A DNA stretch of 64,000 bases from assembly GCA_947173485.1 (NCBI GenBank), contig CAMWFH010000003.1:124001-188000 (forward strand), read 5' to 3'. This document shows, piece by piece, positions 17,470-26,145 of the stretch. Position 1 is the first letter of the stretch; every line of letters starts with the position of its first letter. Under the pieces are notes generated by a model. The model was not told the DNA's origin and did not search any database. It saw only the letters and a program-made list of their open reading frames with translations. This stretch comes from an uncultured Clostridia bacterium (lineage in GTDB: Bacteria; Bacillota; Clostridia; Oscillospirales; Oscillospiraceae). The translations under genes and the position numbers were made by a program.

Positions 17470-19248
17470 TCACGCGGGAAGAGGCATAGCGGAGTAGTCC
17501 TCGTCGATGATCACCGCGTTGGCCGGGGGCTTCGAGGCCGGGGCCTTGGTGGTGGGCTGGACGGTGCTCTCCAGCTTCAGGTCCACATCGCAGACGTTTT
17601 TGACCTGGACCTTGACGGTCATCGTGCCCTTGGTGGTGGTGGAGGTGCCGGCGATCGTGAACTTCGCGGCGGTCTCGCCGCCGTAGCCATACTCGCCCTT
17701 CATGGAGAAGTCACAGCCGCCGTTGGCCTTGAGGGTCAGCTCGATGGACATGGGGAAGTCGATCTCATCCGTCAGAAAGATCTCCTTGAACTCCTTGGAC
17801 CGCTTGTTGATCGTCTCCTGGTCCAACTTCCACTTGTAGTTGCTACCGCTCTTGGTGAAGGTCTTATCCCCCATCAGCAGCTCGATCCCCTTGTCGGAGT
17901 CCCCGATCGTCTGGTAGTACCGGAAGGGGGAACCGAGGCGGGTGGCCGTCTGATAGACGATCTGGCCGATGGTCATCTCCTTGGCCTGGGCCTGGAGGGC
18001 GCCCAGGGACAGGTATAAGCTCTCCAGATCCATGCCCTCCTTGCTCTGGAACCAGACGTCCCCCTTGGGGATGTCCTCCACGCCCTGCTCCCGCATGAAC
18101 TGGACCAGGATGGGCATATAGAGCCAGACGTTCTCCTTGTCGGCGATGACCTGGAAGGTGATGTCCTTCATGGCCGCCGTCAGCCAGGCGGGGATCTCCT
18201 CCTCGCTGTCCACGGCCTTCAGCAGATCCAGCACCAGGCTCAGGTCCATCTTGCCGCTGATGTCGATGCCCTCCTGTCCCAGCAGGGCGGAGATATCGAT
18301 GTCCAGATGGTGCTTTTTGTTGCCGTTGATGGTGTCATAGATCAGCACGTCCCCATCCAGGACGGCCTTCGCTTCCAGGTTCCTGCCGTCCATATCCAGG
18401 GCGGCGTACTGCTTCTGCATATAGTCGTTGAGGATGGTGTAGTGGCTGTCCATCCCGGCGATCAGCGCCGCCTTGTCGATCAGGACGGCGGTGCGGTAGT
18501 CCGCGTCCCAGAACACGTCATAGCCCAGGGCCTCGGAGAAGAACCGGAGGGGCACCATGGTCCGGCCGCTCTTGATGTAGGACGCGGCCTTCATCTGCAA
18601 GGTCTCGCCGGCGGCGGTGGAGATGGTCGTCTCCCCGATCACATGGGTCAGCACGGTCTCCCCCAGGGTGACTGTGGCGGTCTTAGTGTCCCCGTCATAG
18701 GCCACCTGGGCCCCCAGGCTCTCCAAGATGGCCCGCATGGGCACCATGGTCCGGCCGCTGACGATCTCCGGGGCAGCCTTGCCGAAGGAGAGGCACTTGC
18801 CGTTCAGCATCACGTTGACCTGGCCGGGGACGCCGCCGGCGTCCTGGATGGCCTTGTTCCGGGCCTCCTCCAGCTGCCGGCGCGCCTCCTCCTGGTAGTT
18901 CTCCAGCCAGAAGGCGTAGGTCTGGTCGTGGAACCACTCCTCGAACATGGTCTGGGCAAAGGCGGCCTCGTCCAGCTCCCAGTAATCCATATACTCCTGG
19001 GCGGACAGGCTGCCCTCGTAGTAGCCATACTCGCTGGCATAGTAGGCGTTCGGGTCAAAGCCGGCGGAGCGCTCCGCCAGGATGCCATACTGCTCCTCCG
19101 TGATCTCTTCGATGTCCAGGCAGGCGGACAGGCTGCCGTAGCCCATCCGCTGCCACAGGGGCGGCTCGGTGTCCGTGTAGGCGGCGGCCGGCAGGGTCAG
19201 GGCAAGGAGCATGACCAGGGATAAGCACAGTGACAAAAACTTGCGCAT
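17470..19248 (-). CDS. Secreted protein with copper amine oxidase N-terminal (stalk) domain
   Basis: A 592-residue exported protein with signal peptide MRKFLSLCLSLVMLLALTLPAAAY. After a helical, Tyr/Glu-rich segment (residues 25-140) comes a copper_amine_oxidN1 stalk domain (about 143-260), with the paired motif SGRTMVPMRAILESLGAQVAYD and SGRTMVPLRFFSEALGYDVFWD. The rest (260-592) is a beta-rich region with no family I recognise, ending in a Pro/Lys/Thr-rich tail. Stalk domains usually serve cell-surface or cell-wall contact, not oxidase chemistry. Its place between the two topoisomerase subunit genes has no obvious functional reason. Confidence 0.82.
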   Translation of the reverse strand: MRKFLSLCLSLVMLLALTLPAAAYTDTEPPLWQRMGYGSLSACLDIEEITEEQYGILAERSAGFDPNAYYASEYGYYEGSLSAQEYMDYWELDEAAFAQTMFEEWFHDQTYAFWLENYQEEARRQLEEARNKAIQDAGGVPGQVNVMLNGKCLSFGKAAPEIVSGRTMVPMRAILESLGAQVAYDGDTKTATVTLGETVLTHVIGETTISTAAGETLQMKAASYIKSGRTMVPLRFFSEALGYDVFWDADYRTAVLIDKAALIAGMDSHYTILNDYMQKQYAALDMDGRNLEAKAVLDGDVLIYDTINGNKKHHLDIDISALLGQEGIDISGKMDLSLVLDLLKAVDSEEEIPAWLTAAMKDITFQVIADKENVWLYMPILVQFMREQGVEDIPKGDVWFQSKEGMDLESLYLSLGALQAQAKEMTIGQIVYQTATRLGSPFRYYQTIGDSDKGIELLMGDKTFTKSGSNYKWKLDQETINKRSKEFKEIFLTDEIDFPMSIELTLKANGGCDFSMKGEYGYGGETAAKFTIAGTSTTTKGTMTVKVQVKNVCDVDLKLESTVQPTTKAPASKPPANAVIIDEDYSAMPLPA

Positions 19249-19332
19249 GGTAAAGTTCTCCTTTCCAAACTATATCGTATCGCGGGGGCCTTGTATGTGA
19301 ACCGCCGGGGGGCGGGTAGGCACGGGCCCTTT

Positions 19333-21321
19333 TTAAGAGATATCGGCCAGATCCAAAAATTTGTAACCCTCGTTGGCGATATGTTCCTTCCGCCCCTGGA
19401 GGTCGTCCCCCAGCAGCAGGTCGAACATCCGGCTGGTGGCCTCGGCGTCCTGGGGCATGATCTTGATCAGCCGCCGGGTCTCCGGGTTCATGGTGGTCAG
19501 CCACATCATATCCGGGTCGTTCTCGCCCAGGCCCTTGCTCCGGTCGATCTTGACCTTCTTCCCCTCCAGCTTCTTCACGATGTCCGCCTTCTCCCGGTCG
19601 GAGTAGGCGAACCAGGTCTTGTCCCCGCAGGCGATCTCAAAGAGGGGGGTCTCCGCGATATACACATACCCCCGCTCGATCAGGGTGGGGCACAGGCGGT
19701 AGAGCATGGTCAGGATCAAGGTGCGGATCTGGAAGCCGTCCACGTCAGCATCGGTGCAGATGACCACCTTGCTCCACCGGAGGTCGTCCAAATTGAAGGT
19801 GCCGAGGTCCTTCACATGTTTGTTCTGGACCTCCACCCCGCAGCCTAAGACCCGGATCAGGTCAGTGATGATCTCGCTCTTGAAGATCCGGGGGTAGTCC
19901 GCCTTCAGGCAGTTGAGGATCTTCCCCCGGACGGGCATGATGCCCTGGAACTCCGCGTCCCGGCTCAGCTTCACGCTGCCTAAGGCGCTGTCGCCCTCCA
20001 CGATATAGATCTCCCGCCGGCTCACGTCCTTGGTCCGGCAGTCCACGAACTTCTGGACCCGGTTGGAGATGTCGATGGAACCGGAGAGCTTTTTCTTGAT
20101 GTTCAGCCGGGCCTTCTCCGCCGTCTCCCGGCTCCGCTTGTTGACCAGGACCTGCTCGGCGATCCGCTCGGCGTCGAGGGGGTTCTCGATGAAGTAGATC
20201 TCCAGGTTGCTCCGCAGGAACTCCGCCATGGCGTCCTGGACGAATCGGTTGGTGATGGCCTTCTTGGTCTGGTTCTCATAGCTGGTCTGGGTGGAAAAAT
20301 TGCTGCTCACCAGGATGAGGCAGTCCTCGATGTCCGCCCAGACGATCTTGCTCTCATTCTTCTGGTACTTGTTCTGCTGCCGGAGGTAGCCGTCCACCGC
20401 GGAGACGAAGGCGCTCTTGGCCGCCTTCTCCGGCGAGCCGCCATGCTCCAGCCAGGAGGAGTTGTGGTAGTGCTCGATCACGTTGACCTTGTTGGAGAAG
20501 CAGAAAGCGGCGCTGAGGCGGACCTTGTAGTCCTCCTTGTCCGACCGGTCCCGGCCCCGGCGCTCCGCCTCCCAGAACACGGGGGCGGTGAGGCTGCCCT
20601 CCCCGGCCAGCTCCGTCACATAGTCCCGGATGCCGTCAGCGTAGAGGAACTCCGTGGTCTCGAAGGTCCCCGGCTCCGTCTCCAGGCGGAACCGGAAGGT
20701 GATGCCGGCGTTGACCACCGCCTGCCGCTTCATCACATCGGTGAAGTAGGCGGCGGGGATGTCGATATCGGTAAAGACCTCCAGGTCCGGCAGCCAGCGG
20801 GTCCGGGTGCCGGTGCGCTTTTTCTTGAGGGGGGTCTTTTGCAGCTCCTGGCCCTTCTCCCCCACGATCTCCCCCCGCTCAAAGTGGAGCTTGTACTCAA
20901 AGCCATCCCGCCAGACGGTCACGTCCATATAGCGGGAGGCGTACTGGGTGGCGCAGGAGCCTAAGCCGTTGAGCCCCAGGGAGAACTCGTAGTTCTCCCC
21001 CTCGTTGTTGGCGTACTTGCCGCCGGCGTACAGCTCGCAGAACACCAGCTCCCAGTTCCACCGCTTCTCCTTCTCGTTCCACTCCACGGGGCACCCCCGC
21101 CCCGCGTCCTCCACCTCCACGCTGTGGTCTAAGAACCGGGTGACGGTGATCAGCCGGCCATGGCCCTCCCGGGCCTCGTCGATGGAGTTGGACAGGATCT
21201 CGAATACCGCGTGTTCACAGCCCTCCAGGCCGTCGGAGCCGAAAATGACGCCGGGCCGCTTGCGGACCCGGTCGGCCCCCCGGAGGGCAGAGATCGATTG
21301 GTTGTCATAGGTACGGGCCAT
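19333..21321 (-). CDS. Divergent type IIA topoisomerase subunit B (ParE/GyrB-like)
   Basis: A 662-residue ATPase and TOPRIM subunit. The GHKL ATPase domain has ILSNSIDEAREGHG (N-box), VEVEDAGRGCPVEW and the glycine-rich SLGLNGLGSCATQYAS. The TOPRIM domain has EGDSALGSVKLSRD where standard enzymes have EGDSAGGSA, plus CTDADVDGFQIRTL supplying the metal-binding acidic residues. SKGLGENDPDMMW replaces the usual KGLGEMNPEQLW. It should work with the A subunit at 14632-16875. The opening YDNQSISALRGADRVRKRPGV fits subunit B with Ile-Phe-Gly-Ser in the usual Tyr-Ile-Gly-Ser place. The promoter just upstream is good, so it heads the topoB-stalk-Cys-topoA order. Confidence 0.88.
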   Translation of the reverse strand: MARTYDNQSISALRGADRVRKRPGVIFGSDGLEGCEHAVFEILSNSIDEAREGHGRLITVTRFLDHSVEVEDAGRGCPVEWNEKEKRWNWELVFCELYAGGKYANNEGENYEFSLGLNGLGSCATQYASRYMDVTVWRDGFEYKLHFERGEIVGEKGQELQKTPLKKKRTGTRTRWLPDLEVFTDIDIPAAYFTDVMKRQAVVNAGITFRFRLETEPGTFETTEFLYADGIRDYVTELAGEGSLTAPVFWEAERRGRDRSDKEDYKVRLSAAFCFSNKVNVIEHYHNSSWLEHGGSPEKAAKSAFVSAVDGYLRQQNKYQKNESKIVWADIEDCLILVSSNFSTQTSYENQTKKAITNRFVQDAMAEFLRSNLEIYFIENPLDAERIAEQVLVNKRSRETAEKARLNIKKKLSGSIDISNRVQKFVDCRTKDVSRREIYIVEGDSALGSVKLSRDAEFQGIMPVRGKILNCLKADYPRIFKSEIITDLIRVLGCGVEVQNKHVKDLGTFNLDDLRWSKVVICTDADVDGFQIRTLILTMLYRLCPTLIERGYVYIAETPLFEIACGDKTWFAYSDREKADIVKKLEGKKVKIDRSKGLGENDPDMMWLTTMNPETRRLIKIMPQDAEATSRMFDLLLGDDLQGRKEHIANEGYKFLDLADIS

Positions 21322-21353
21322 AGTGTCCTCCCAAAAAGATAGCGTTTGCTTGT

Positions 21354-21382
21354 ATCATAGCAAATTTGTTCCCCTATGGCAA
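21354..21382 (-). promoter_or_regulatory. Promoter of the topoisomerase B gene
   Basis: Leftward TTGCCA (21377-21382), 17 nt, TATGAT (21354-21359) with a TGC extension, about 30 nt before the start codon. Confidence 0.7.
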
Positions 21383-21488
21383 GAGGCAAAGAGACCGGAA
21401 AACCGCCGGGGCGGCTGGCCGGGATCTGTTGATATGGAGCGCGGCGGGGAGCCGTCCCGTTTTAGGCGGCTCCCCGAGCGGCCCGGCG

Positions 21489-22103
21489 TCAGTCGAATCG
21501 GGCGGTCCAGCCCTCGCTCTCATAGGCCGCGAAGCACATCTCGATCTGTTCCCTTGTGCATTTCTCCTCCGCTAAGGGCGGCAGGTCCTCCAAGGAGAAG
21601 TATCTGCTGGCGGAGGTCTCGATATTGGGGACGAAGGAGCCGCCGGTCCCTCTGCACAGGTAAAAGATCTTGACGACCCCATAGGCATAGGGCGGCTGGT
21701 TGTGCTTGTCCCGGTCCTGGACGGCGATGAGCTTTTCCACGACCACGTCCAGCCCGGCCTCCTCCTTTGCCTCCTTCACGGTGTTCTCCGCGGGCGACAT
21801 ATCATACTCGCACCAGCCCCCCGGCATAGACCACCTCCCGTCGTTCTCACAGACAAGGAGGATCCGCCCCTCCCGAAAGATCGCGGCGCGGGTGTCGATC
21901 TTGGGCGTCTGATAGCCCACATCCCCGCAGAACAGGCCCGTGACCTTCTCCAGCGGCAGCTCTGTCCGCGCCGCCATCATCTCCGCCGCTATCTCCCGGA
22001 TCCGCTGGTAGCGCTCCTTATCAAAAACGTCTTTCCCATAGAACAGCCCGGCTTGCGCAAGGCTCTGGAGCTCCTTCGCCCATGCAACGATCTGGTCCTT
22101 CAT
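21489..22103 (-). CDS. NUDIX hydrolase with N-terminal YjhB-type domain
   Basis: A 204-residue protein. Residues 1-65 form the helical Nudix_N_2 domain (ELQSLAQAGLFYGKDVFDKERYQRI), and the rest is a Nudix fold with the box PGGWCEYDMSPAENTVKEAKEEAGL; the usual Arg of REUxEExG is Lys here. Homologues with this N-terminal domain are ADP-ribose pyrophosphatase-like, but the substrate is not fixed. ATG 22103 has GGAGGT six nt upstream; the longer frame to 22223 has no ribosome site. It is divergent from the DUF3343 gene. Confidence 0.88.
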   Translation of the reverse strand: MKDQIVAWAKELQSLAQAGLFYGKDVFDKERYQRIREIAAEMMAARTELPLEKVTGLFCGDVGYQTPKIDTRAAIFREGRILLVCENDGRWSMPGGWCEYDMSPAENTVKEAKEEAGLDVVVEKLIAVQDRDKHNQPPYAYGVVKIFYLCRGTGGSFVPNIETSASRYFSLEDLPPLAEEKCTREQIEMCFAAYESEGWTARFD

Positions 22104-22170
22104 CCGTCTACCTCCATACGTTCGATCATTTTTAACGTCCCTCCGCGCCCACGATAGAGGGGACGGGTCC

Positions 22171-22199
22171 TTGCGGGGGCCGGTCCGCTGTGGTATACT
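22171..22199 (+). promoter_or_regulatory. Promoter of the DUF3343 gene
   Basis: TTGCGG (22171-22176), a 17-nt spacer, TATACT (22194-22199), 23 nt before the ATG. Confidence 0.7.
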
Positions 22200-22221
22200 G
22201 GGAAAAAAGGAGGCGGCGCCC

Positions 22222-22482
22222 ATGCGAAAAGACCGGTACTATACCCTCACCTTCCCCAGCACCCACGACGCCATGACAGCGGAACGGGCCCTGCGGGACC
22301 AGCTGCCCCTGGCGGTGATGCCCACCCTGCGGCAGATCTCCGCCAGCTGCGGCATCTCCCTGCGCATCGAGGAGGCCGACTGGCCCCGTCTGGGGGAGAT
22401 CGTCTGGGACAGCAGCCGCTGCAAAGCCTACCATGTGGGGGAGACTGTTGAACCAGTCCCCTGTCCCGCCGGCAAAACCTGA
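22222..22482 (+). CDS. DUF3343 small protein
   Basis: An 86-residue protein with the DUF3343 pattern: a first strand YYTLTFPSTHDAMTAERALRDQ, then LPLAVMPTLRQISASCGISLRIEEAD. The family is a ferredoxin-like small protein often found near selenium or sulfur-transfer genes in Clostridia; no such genes are seen here. AGGAGG lies eight nt before ATG 22222. It is a single gene with its own promoter, ending against a hairpin shared with purA. Confidence 0.8.
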   Translation: MRKDRYYTLTFPSTHDAMTAERALRDQLPLAVMPTLRQISASCGISLRIEEADWPRLGEIVWDSSRCKAYHVGETVEPVPCPAGKT

Positions 22483-22490
22483 AAACATAG

Positions 22491-22514
22491 GCGGCCCTCC
22501 AGTCGGAGGGCCGC
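22491..22514. terminator. Bidirectional hairpin between DUF3343 and purA
   Basis: Perfect 10-bp stem GCGGCCCTCC / GGAGGGCCGC with loop AGTC, between convergent genes. TTTT follows a few bases later on the minus strand. Confidence 0.6.
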
Positions 22515-22535
22515 GCTCATTGTCTCGCTGTCAGC

Positions 22536-23810
22536 TCACCGGAGGATCAGCGCCTCCCGCTCCGCGCCTACGGAGACATAGGCGATGGGGCAGCCGATGG
22601 CCTTCTCGATGTACAGCACATAGTCCTGGGCCGCCTGGGGCAGGTCCTCAAAGCGGCGGACCTTGCTGATATCGCACTTCCAGCCGGGGAGATGCTCGAT
22701 CACCGGCTTGGCCCGGTCCAGGTCGGAGATGAAGGGGAAGTCCTCCGTCTCCTTCCCGTCCAGCTCGTAGCGGGCGCAGACGGGGATCTGGTCCATATAG
22801 GACAGCACGTCCATCTTGGTCAGCGCGATGGCCGTGGCCCCCTGGACCGCCGCGCCGTAGCGGGTGGCTACCACGTCGAAGGGGCCCACCCGGCGGGGCC
22901 GGCCTGTGGCCGCGCCGTACTCGCCGCCGGCCTTGCGCAGCTCCTCCGCCTCCTCACCGGACCACTCGGCGGTGAAGGGGCCCTCGCCCACGCAGGAGGA
23001 GTAGGCTTTTACGATGCCGATGGTCTCGTCCACCTTCACGCCGGGGATGCCCGCGCCGATGGGGGCGTAGGCCGCCAGGGGGGTGGAGGAGGAGGTGTAG
23101 GGGTAGATGCCGAAGTCGATGTCCCGCAGGGCCCCCAGCTGGGCCTCGAAGAGGACCTTTTTATCCTGGGAGACCGCCTCCCGGAGGTATTTGCCCGTGT
23201 CGCAGATATAGGGCTTCAGGTGGCCGCCGAACTCCTGGAGCCAGGCCCACAGCTCGTCGAACTGGACTGGCTCACTGCCATAGACGCCGGTGAGGGTCAG
23301 GTTCTTCCAGGTGAGGATGCCCTCCAGCCGCTTCTTCAGCTCCGCCTCATGGAACAGCTCCCCCATCATCACGGCCTTCTTCATATACTTGTCCCCATAG
23401 ACCGGCGCGATGCCCCGGCGGGTGGAGCCGTAGGCCGCATCCTTCAGCCGGTTCTCCTCCAGGCCGTCCTGGAGGCGGTGGTAGGGGAAGACCACGATGG
23501 CCCGGTCGCTGATCTTGAAGTTCCGGGGGGATACGTCGATGCCGGCGGAGCGGAGACGGCCCATCTCGCCCCAGAGATGCTCCAGATCGACCACCACGCC
23601 GTTGCCCAGGATGTTGACGGTCTCCGGGCGGAAGATGCCGGAGGGGATCAGGTTCAGCTTGAACTCGCCCCGGTCGTTGACCACCGTATGGCCGGCGTTG
23701 TTGCCGCCCTGGTAGCGGACGACGATGTCGTATTGGTCCGCGAAGTAGTCCACCATGCGGCCCTTTCCCTCATCGCCCCAGTTGACGCCCACGATTGCAC
23801 AGGTTGCCAT
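22536..23810 (-). CDS. purA: PurA: adenylosuccinate synthetase
   Basis: A 424-residue enzyme joining IMP and aspartate with GTP to give adenylosuccinate, the first step from IMP to AMP. Seen directly: the GTP loop WGDEGKGR near residue 12, the IMP loop QGGNNAGHTVV, SDRAIVVFPYHRLQDGLEE, GSTRRGIAPVYGDK, and the C-terminal guanine site region. Two ATGs are possible, 23816 and 23810; GAGG is only 3 nt from the first and 9 nt from the second, so the second is preferred. It has its own promoter and is not in a purine operon. Confidence 0.95.
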   Translation of the reverse strand: MATCAIVGVNWGDEGKGRMVDYFADQYDIVVRYQGGNNAGHTVVNDRGEFKLNLIPSGIFRPETVNILGNGVVVDLEHLWGEMGRLRSAGIDVSPRNFKISDRAIVVFPYHRLQDGLEENRLKDAAYGSTRRGIAPVYGDKYMKKAVMMGELFHEAELKKRLEGILTWKNLTLTGVYGSEPVQFDELWAWLQEFGGHLKPYICDTGKYLREAVSQDKKVLFEAQLGALRDIDFGIYPYTSSSTPLAAYAPIGAGIPGVKVDETIGIVKAYSSCVGEGPFTAEWSGEEAEELRKAGGEYGAATGRPRRVGPFDVVATRYGAAVQGATAIALTKMDVLSYMDQIPVCARYELDGKETEDFPFISDLDRAKPVIEHLPGWKCDISKVRRFEDLPQAAQDYVLYIEKAIGCPIAYVSVGAEREALILR

Positions 23811-23852
23811 GTCCATTTACCTCGATCTGTCAAATTTCCAGGCTTGCGCCCA

Positions 23853-23868
23853 CAGTGTACCAGTGTAC
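23853..23868. repeat. Tandem 8-bp repeat in the purA leader
   Basis: CAGTGTAC occurs twice in a row, just downstream of the purA -10 box. The position fits an operator or leader element, but no regulator is identified. Confidence 0.35.
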
Positions 23869-23873
23869 ATCCC

Positions 23874-23902
23874 AGTATAGCACATCTCTTCTCAGTTTGC
23901 AC
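23874..23902 (-). promoter_or_regulatory. purA promoter
   Basis: Leftward TGCTATACT with -10 at 23874-23879. The -35 (GTGCAA, 17 nt away) is weak, and the TGn extension compensates. Confidence 0.55.
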
Positions 23903-23923
23903 GACTTTTTTAGAAAAAGATCC

Positions 23924-25498
23924 CTACAGCAGCGGCGCGATGGTCTTGAGCACGAACCCCATCAGCCGCAGGCCCCACTTCTCCTTGTCCTGCCGGTCCG
24001 CTTGGCGGCACTTGGCCAGGGTGGCCTGGAAGTCGGCCTCGATCTCCGGGATGCAGCTGGTCTCATAGAGATAGGTGGCGCACTCGAAGTGGTGGTAGAG
24101 GCTCCGGTAGTCCAGATTGATGGTGCCCACCACCGCCTCCCGATCGTCGCAGACGAAGACCTTGGCGTGGACGAAGCCGGGGGTGTACTCATAGATCTTC
24201 ACCCCGGAGTCCAGCAGGGCGGCATAGTGAGTTTTGGCCAAGGCATAGGGGGCCTTTTTGTCCGGCACCCCCGGCAGGATCAGCTCCACGTCCACGCCCC
24301 GCTCCGCCGCGAAGCGCAGGGCGGTCTCCATCTCCCCGTCCAGGATCAGATAGGGGGACATGATATGGACGTAGCGCTGGGAGCGGTTGAGGATGTCCAT
24401 ATAGACCCGCTCGCCCACCCGGTAGCCGTCCAGGGGGCAGTCCCCATAGGGCAGGACGTATCCCGCCGCCGTCTCCTGGGGCTGGGCGGGGTAGGCCAGG
24501 AACTTCTCAAAGGCCGGGTCCCGCTCGTCGATGCCCCACATCTGGAGGAACATCAGGGTGAAGCTCTTGACCGCCTCGCCCTTCAGCATGACGGCGGTGT
24601 CCTTCCAGTGGCCGTGCTTTTGGATGTGGTTGATATACTCGTCCGCCAGGTTCACCCCGCCGTTGAAGGCGGTATGGCCGTCGATGACCAGGATCTTCCG
24701 GTGGTCCCGGTAGTTGTAGTGGGTGGAGACGAAGGGGGACACCGGGGCGAACATCTTGCACTGGATGCCCAGCTTTTTGAGCCGCTTGGGGTAGTCATGG
24801 GGCAGGGTGGTGAACTCGCAGGTACCGTCGTACATCACCCGCACGTCCACCCCCGCCGCCGCCTTTCGGGCCAGGATCTCCAGGATCTTCCCCCACATCA
24901 GCCCCTCGTCCACGATGAAATACTCCAAAAAGATGAAATGCTCCGCCTTCTCCAGCTCCGCCAGCAGGGCCTCCCATTTCCGCTCCCCCAGGGGGAAATA
25001 GGTCACCGCCGTCCGGCCGTACACTGGGTAACAGCCGCTCCGGCGGATATACCTGGCCAGGGACGCCGGCCCCGGCGCGGCGGCGGTGAAGGCCGCCAGG
25101 GTCTCCTCCGATTGGGGGATGCTGTCTCGTGTCTGCTCTGTGAGCTGGCTCAGCCGGGCCTTCACCGCCCGGTGGCCGATCTCGCTCTGTGTGTACCAGA
25201 ACAGCAGCGCCCCAAAGACCGGCAGCAGCATGATGACGATCAGCCAGGTGATCTTGGCCGTAGGGTCCAGGCGGCTGCTCAGGAGATAGAGGACCATAAC
25301 GGCGGTGAACAGCACGGTCCCACCGAAGATATGGGGCAGGAACGCCTCGAACCACTGAAAGGCGCTGAACAGCGCCATGATCTGTAGGATCAGCAGCAGC
25401 ACGATCAGCCCCAGGCGGCTGAACACCGCATGGACGATGCCTTTCTGTCCCTTTTTCAAGAGGGTGAGCCCTAGGTTCTCTTCGGGTGTTTTCTGCAT
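23924..25498 (-). CDS. cls: Cardiolipin synthase (phospholipase D family)
   Basis: A 524-residue membrane enzyme. The N-terminal PLDc_N region has two membrane helices (about residues 28-90). Two HKD motifs follow: HRKILVID and HAKVFVCDD, each with the HxKx4D signature. PLD-type synthases join two phosphatidylglycerols to cardiolipin and glycerol at the membrane. ATG 25498 follows GGAGGAGACC. It stands alone behind its own promoter and runs in the same direction as purA. Paralogues are common in Clostridia, so this may be one of several. Confidence 0.92.
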   Translation of the reverse strand: MQKTPEENLGLTLLKKGQKGIVHAVFSRLGLIVLLLILQIMALFSAFQWFEAFLPHIFGGTVLFTAVMVLYLLSSRLDPTAKITWLIVIMLLPVFGALLFWYTQSEIGHRAVKARLSQLTEQTRDSIPQSEETLAAFTAAAPGPASLARYIRRSGCYPVYGRTAVTYFPLGERKWEALLAELEKAEHFIFLEYFIVDEGLMWGKILEILARKAAAGVDVRVMYDGTCEFTTLPHDYPKRLKKLGIQCKMFAPVSPFVSTHYNYRDHRKILVIDGHTAFNGGVNLADEYINHIQKHGHWKDTAVMLKGEAVKSFTLMFLQMWGIDERDPAFEKFLAYPAQPQETAAGYVLPYGDCPLDGYRVGERVYMDILNRSQRYVHIMSPYLILDGEMETALRFAAERGVDVELILPGVPDKKAPYALAKTHYAALLDSGVKIYEYTPGFVHAKVFVCDDREAVVGTINLDYRSLYHHFECATYLYETSCIPEIEADFQATLAKCRQADRQDKEKWGLRLMGFVLKTIAPLL

Positions 25499-25542
25499 GG
25501 TCTCCTCCGTTTCGCTGCAGATGGGTAAGGGTCATTTTCTAT

Positions 25543-25571
25543 AGTAGACCATAATAGCCGCGGGCCGTCAA
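25543..25571 (-). promoter_or_regulatory. cls promoter
   Basis: Leftward TTGACG (25566-25571), 17 nt, TCTACT (25543-25548), about 45 nt before the ATG. Confidence 0.6.
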
Positions 25572-25600
25572 GAGGGGACAGAAAAATTTTTCCTTTTTGC

Positions 25601-25976
25601 CTATCCAACGGCAGAGCAGCCCACATGGCCCAGCCTCCACTCTGGGTGGCCGTTCCAAAGGTCCGCCAACGCCTCCCCGCCAGTGGAGACGGCGTCAAAA
25701 GCATCCGCTGTCATCCCATTGAACGATACATACCGCATCGCTGGGAACGTTTCTAAAAGGCTGTCCAGGAAGGCCTGGCACGACTGCTCCTCCGGGGCCG
25801 TATCCTCCAGATAGATGATGAAAGTAGGACAGCTCCCGCACCTCCTCCGCTTCCAGCTCTCTGCCCGTTTCTATATCTTTCTGACACCCCCAGAGCGACA
25901 GCGCCAGCCCACCGATCAGCAGCGCCAAAAGTACATATCTCCCCAGCCTGCCCCTGCTGCCCAGAAGCGCTCTCAT
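25601..25976 (-). pseudogene. Small lipoprotein gene with single frameshift
   Basis: A start at 25976 opens a lipoprotein signal peptide: basic residues, the hydrophobic VLLALLIGGLALSL and a lipobox ending WGC. Fifty codons in, at the TTT of 25821-25823, one extra base moves the reading frame. Dropping one T joins the first part to a clearly coding second part (FIIYLEDTAPEEQ, ETFPAMRYVSFNGMTADAF) ending at TAG 25601. The repaired product would be about 124 residues. The family is not recognised. As it stands translation would run to 25695 in the wrong frame. The insertion in a three-base run could be sequencing error. Confidence 0.7.
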
Positions 25977-26105
25977 GTGTTCTATATCCCCCTTCTGCCG
26001 ATGTATCGTGTGATCTCCTGACGGCAGTATACCATAAAATACCGCCGCCTGCATAGTGCCGTTGGAAAAACAAATGCTTGCGGGAGGGCCGCATATATAA
26101 CGAGA

Positions 26106-26139
26106 CCGGCGCGGTATGCCCAGGGGCACGCCGCGCCGG
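26106..26139 (-). terminator. Hairpin after the DUF4397 gene
   Basis: CCGGCGCGG (26106-26114) pairs with CCGCGCCGG (26131-26139), with an inner TGCCC/GGGCA pairing. On the minus strand TCTCGTTATAT follows. Confidence 0.5.
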
Positions 26140-26145
26140 ATGCTG

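Noticed and set aside
25695..26129. 144-residue minus-strand frame as an intact protein
   Set aside because: Its C-terminal part is out of the coding frame; the real product continues in a shifted frame to 25601.
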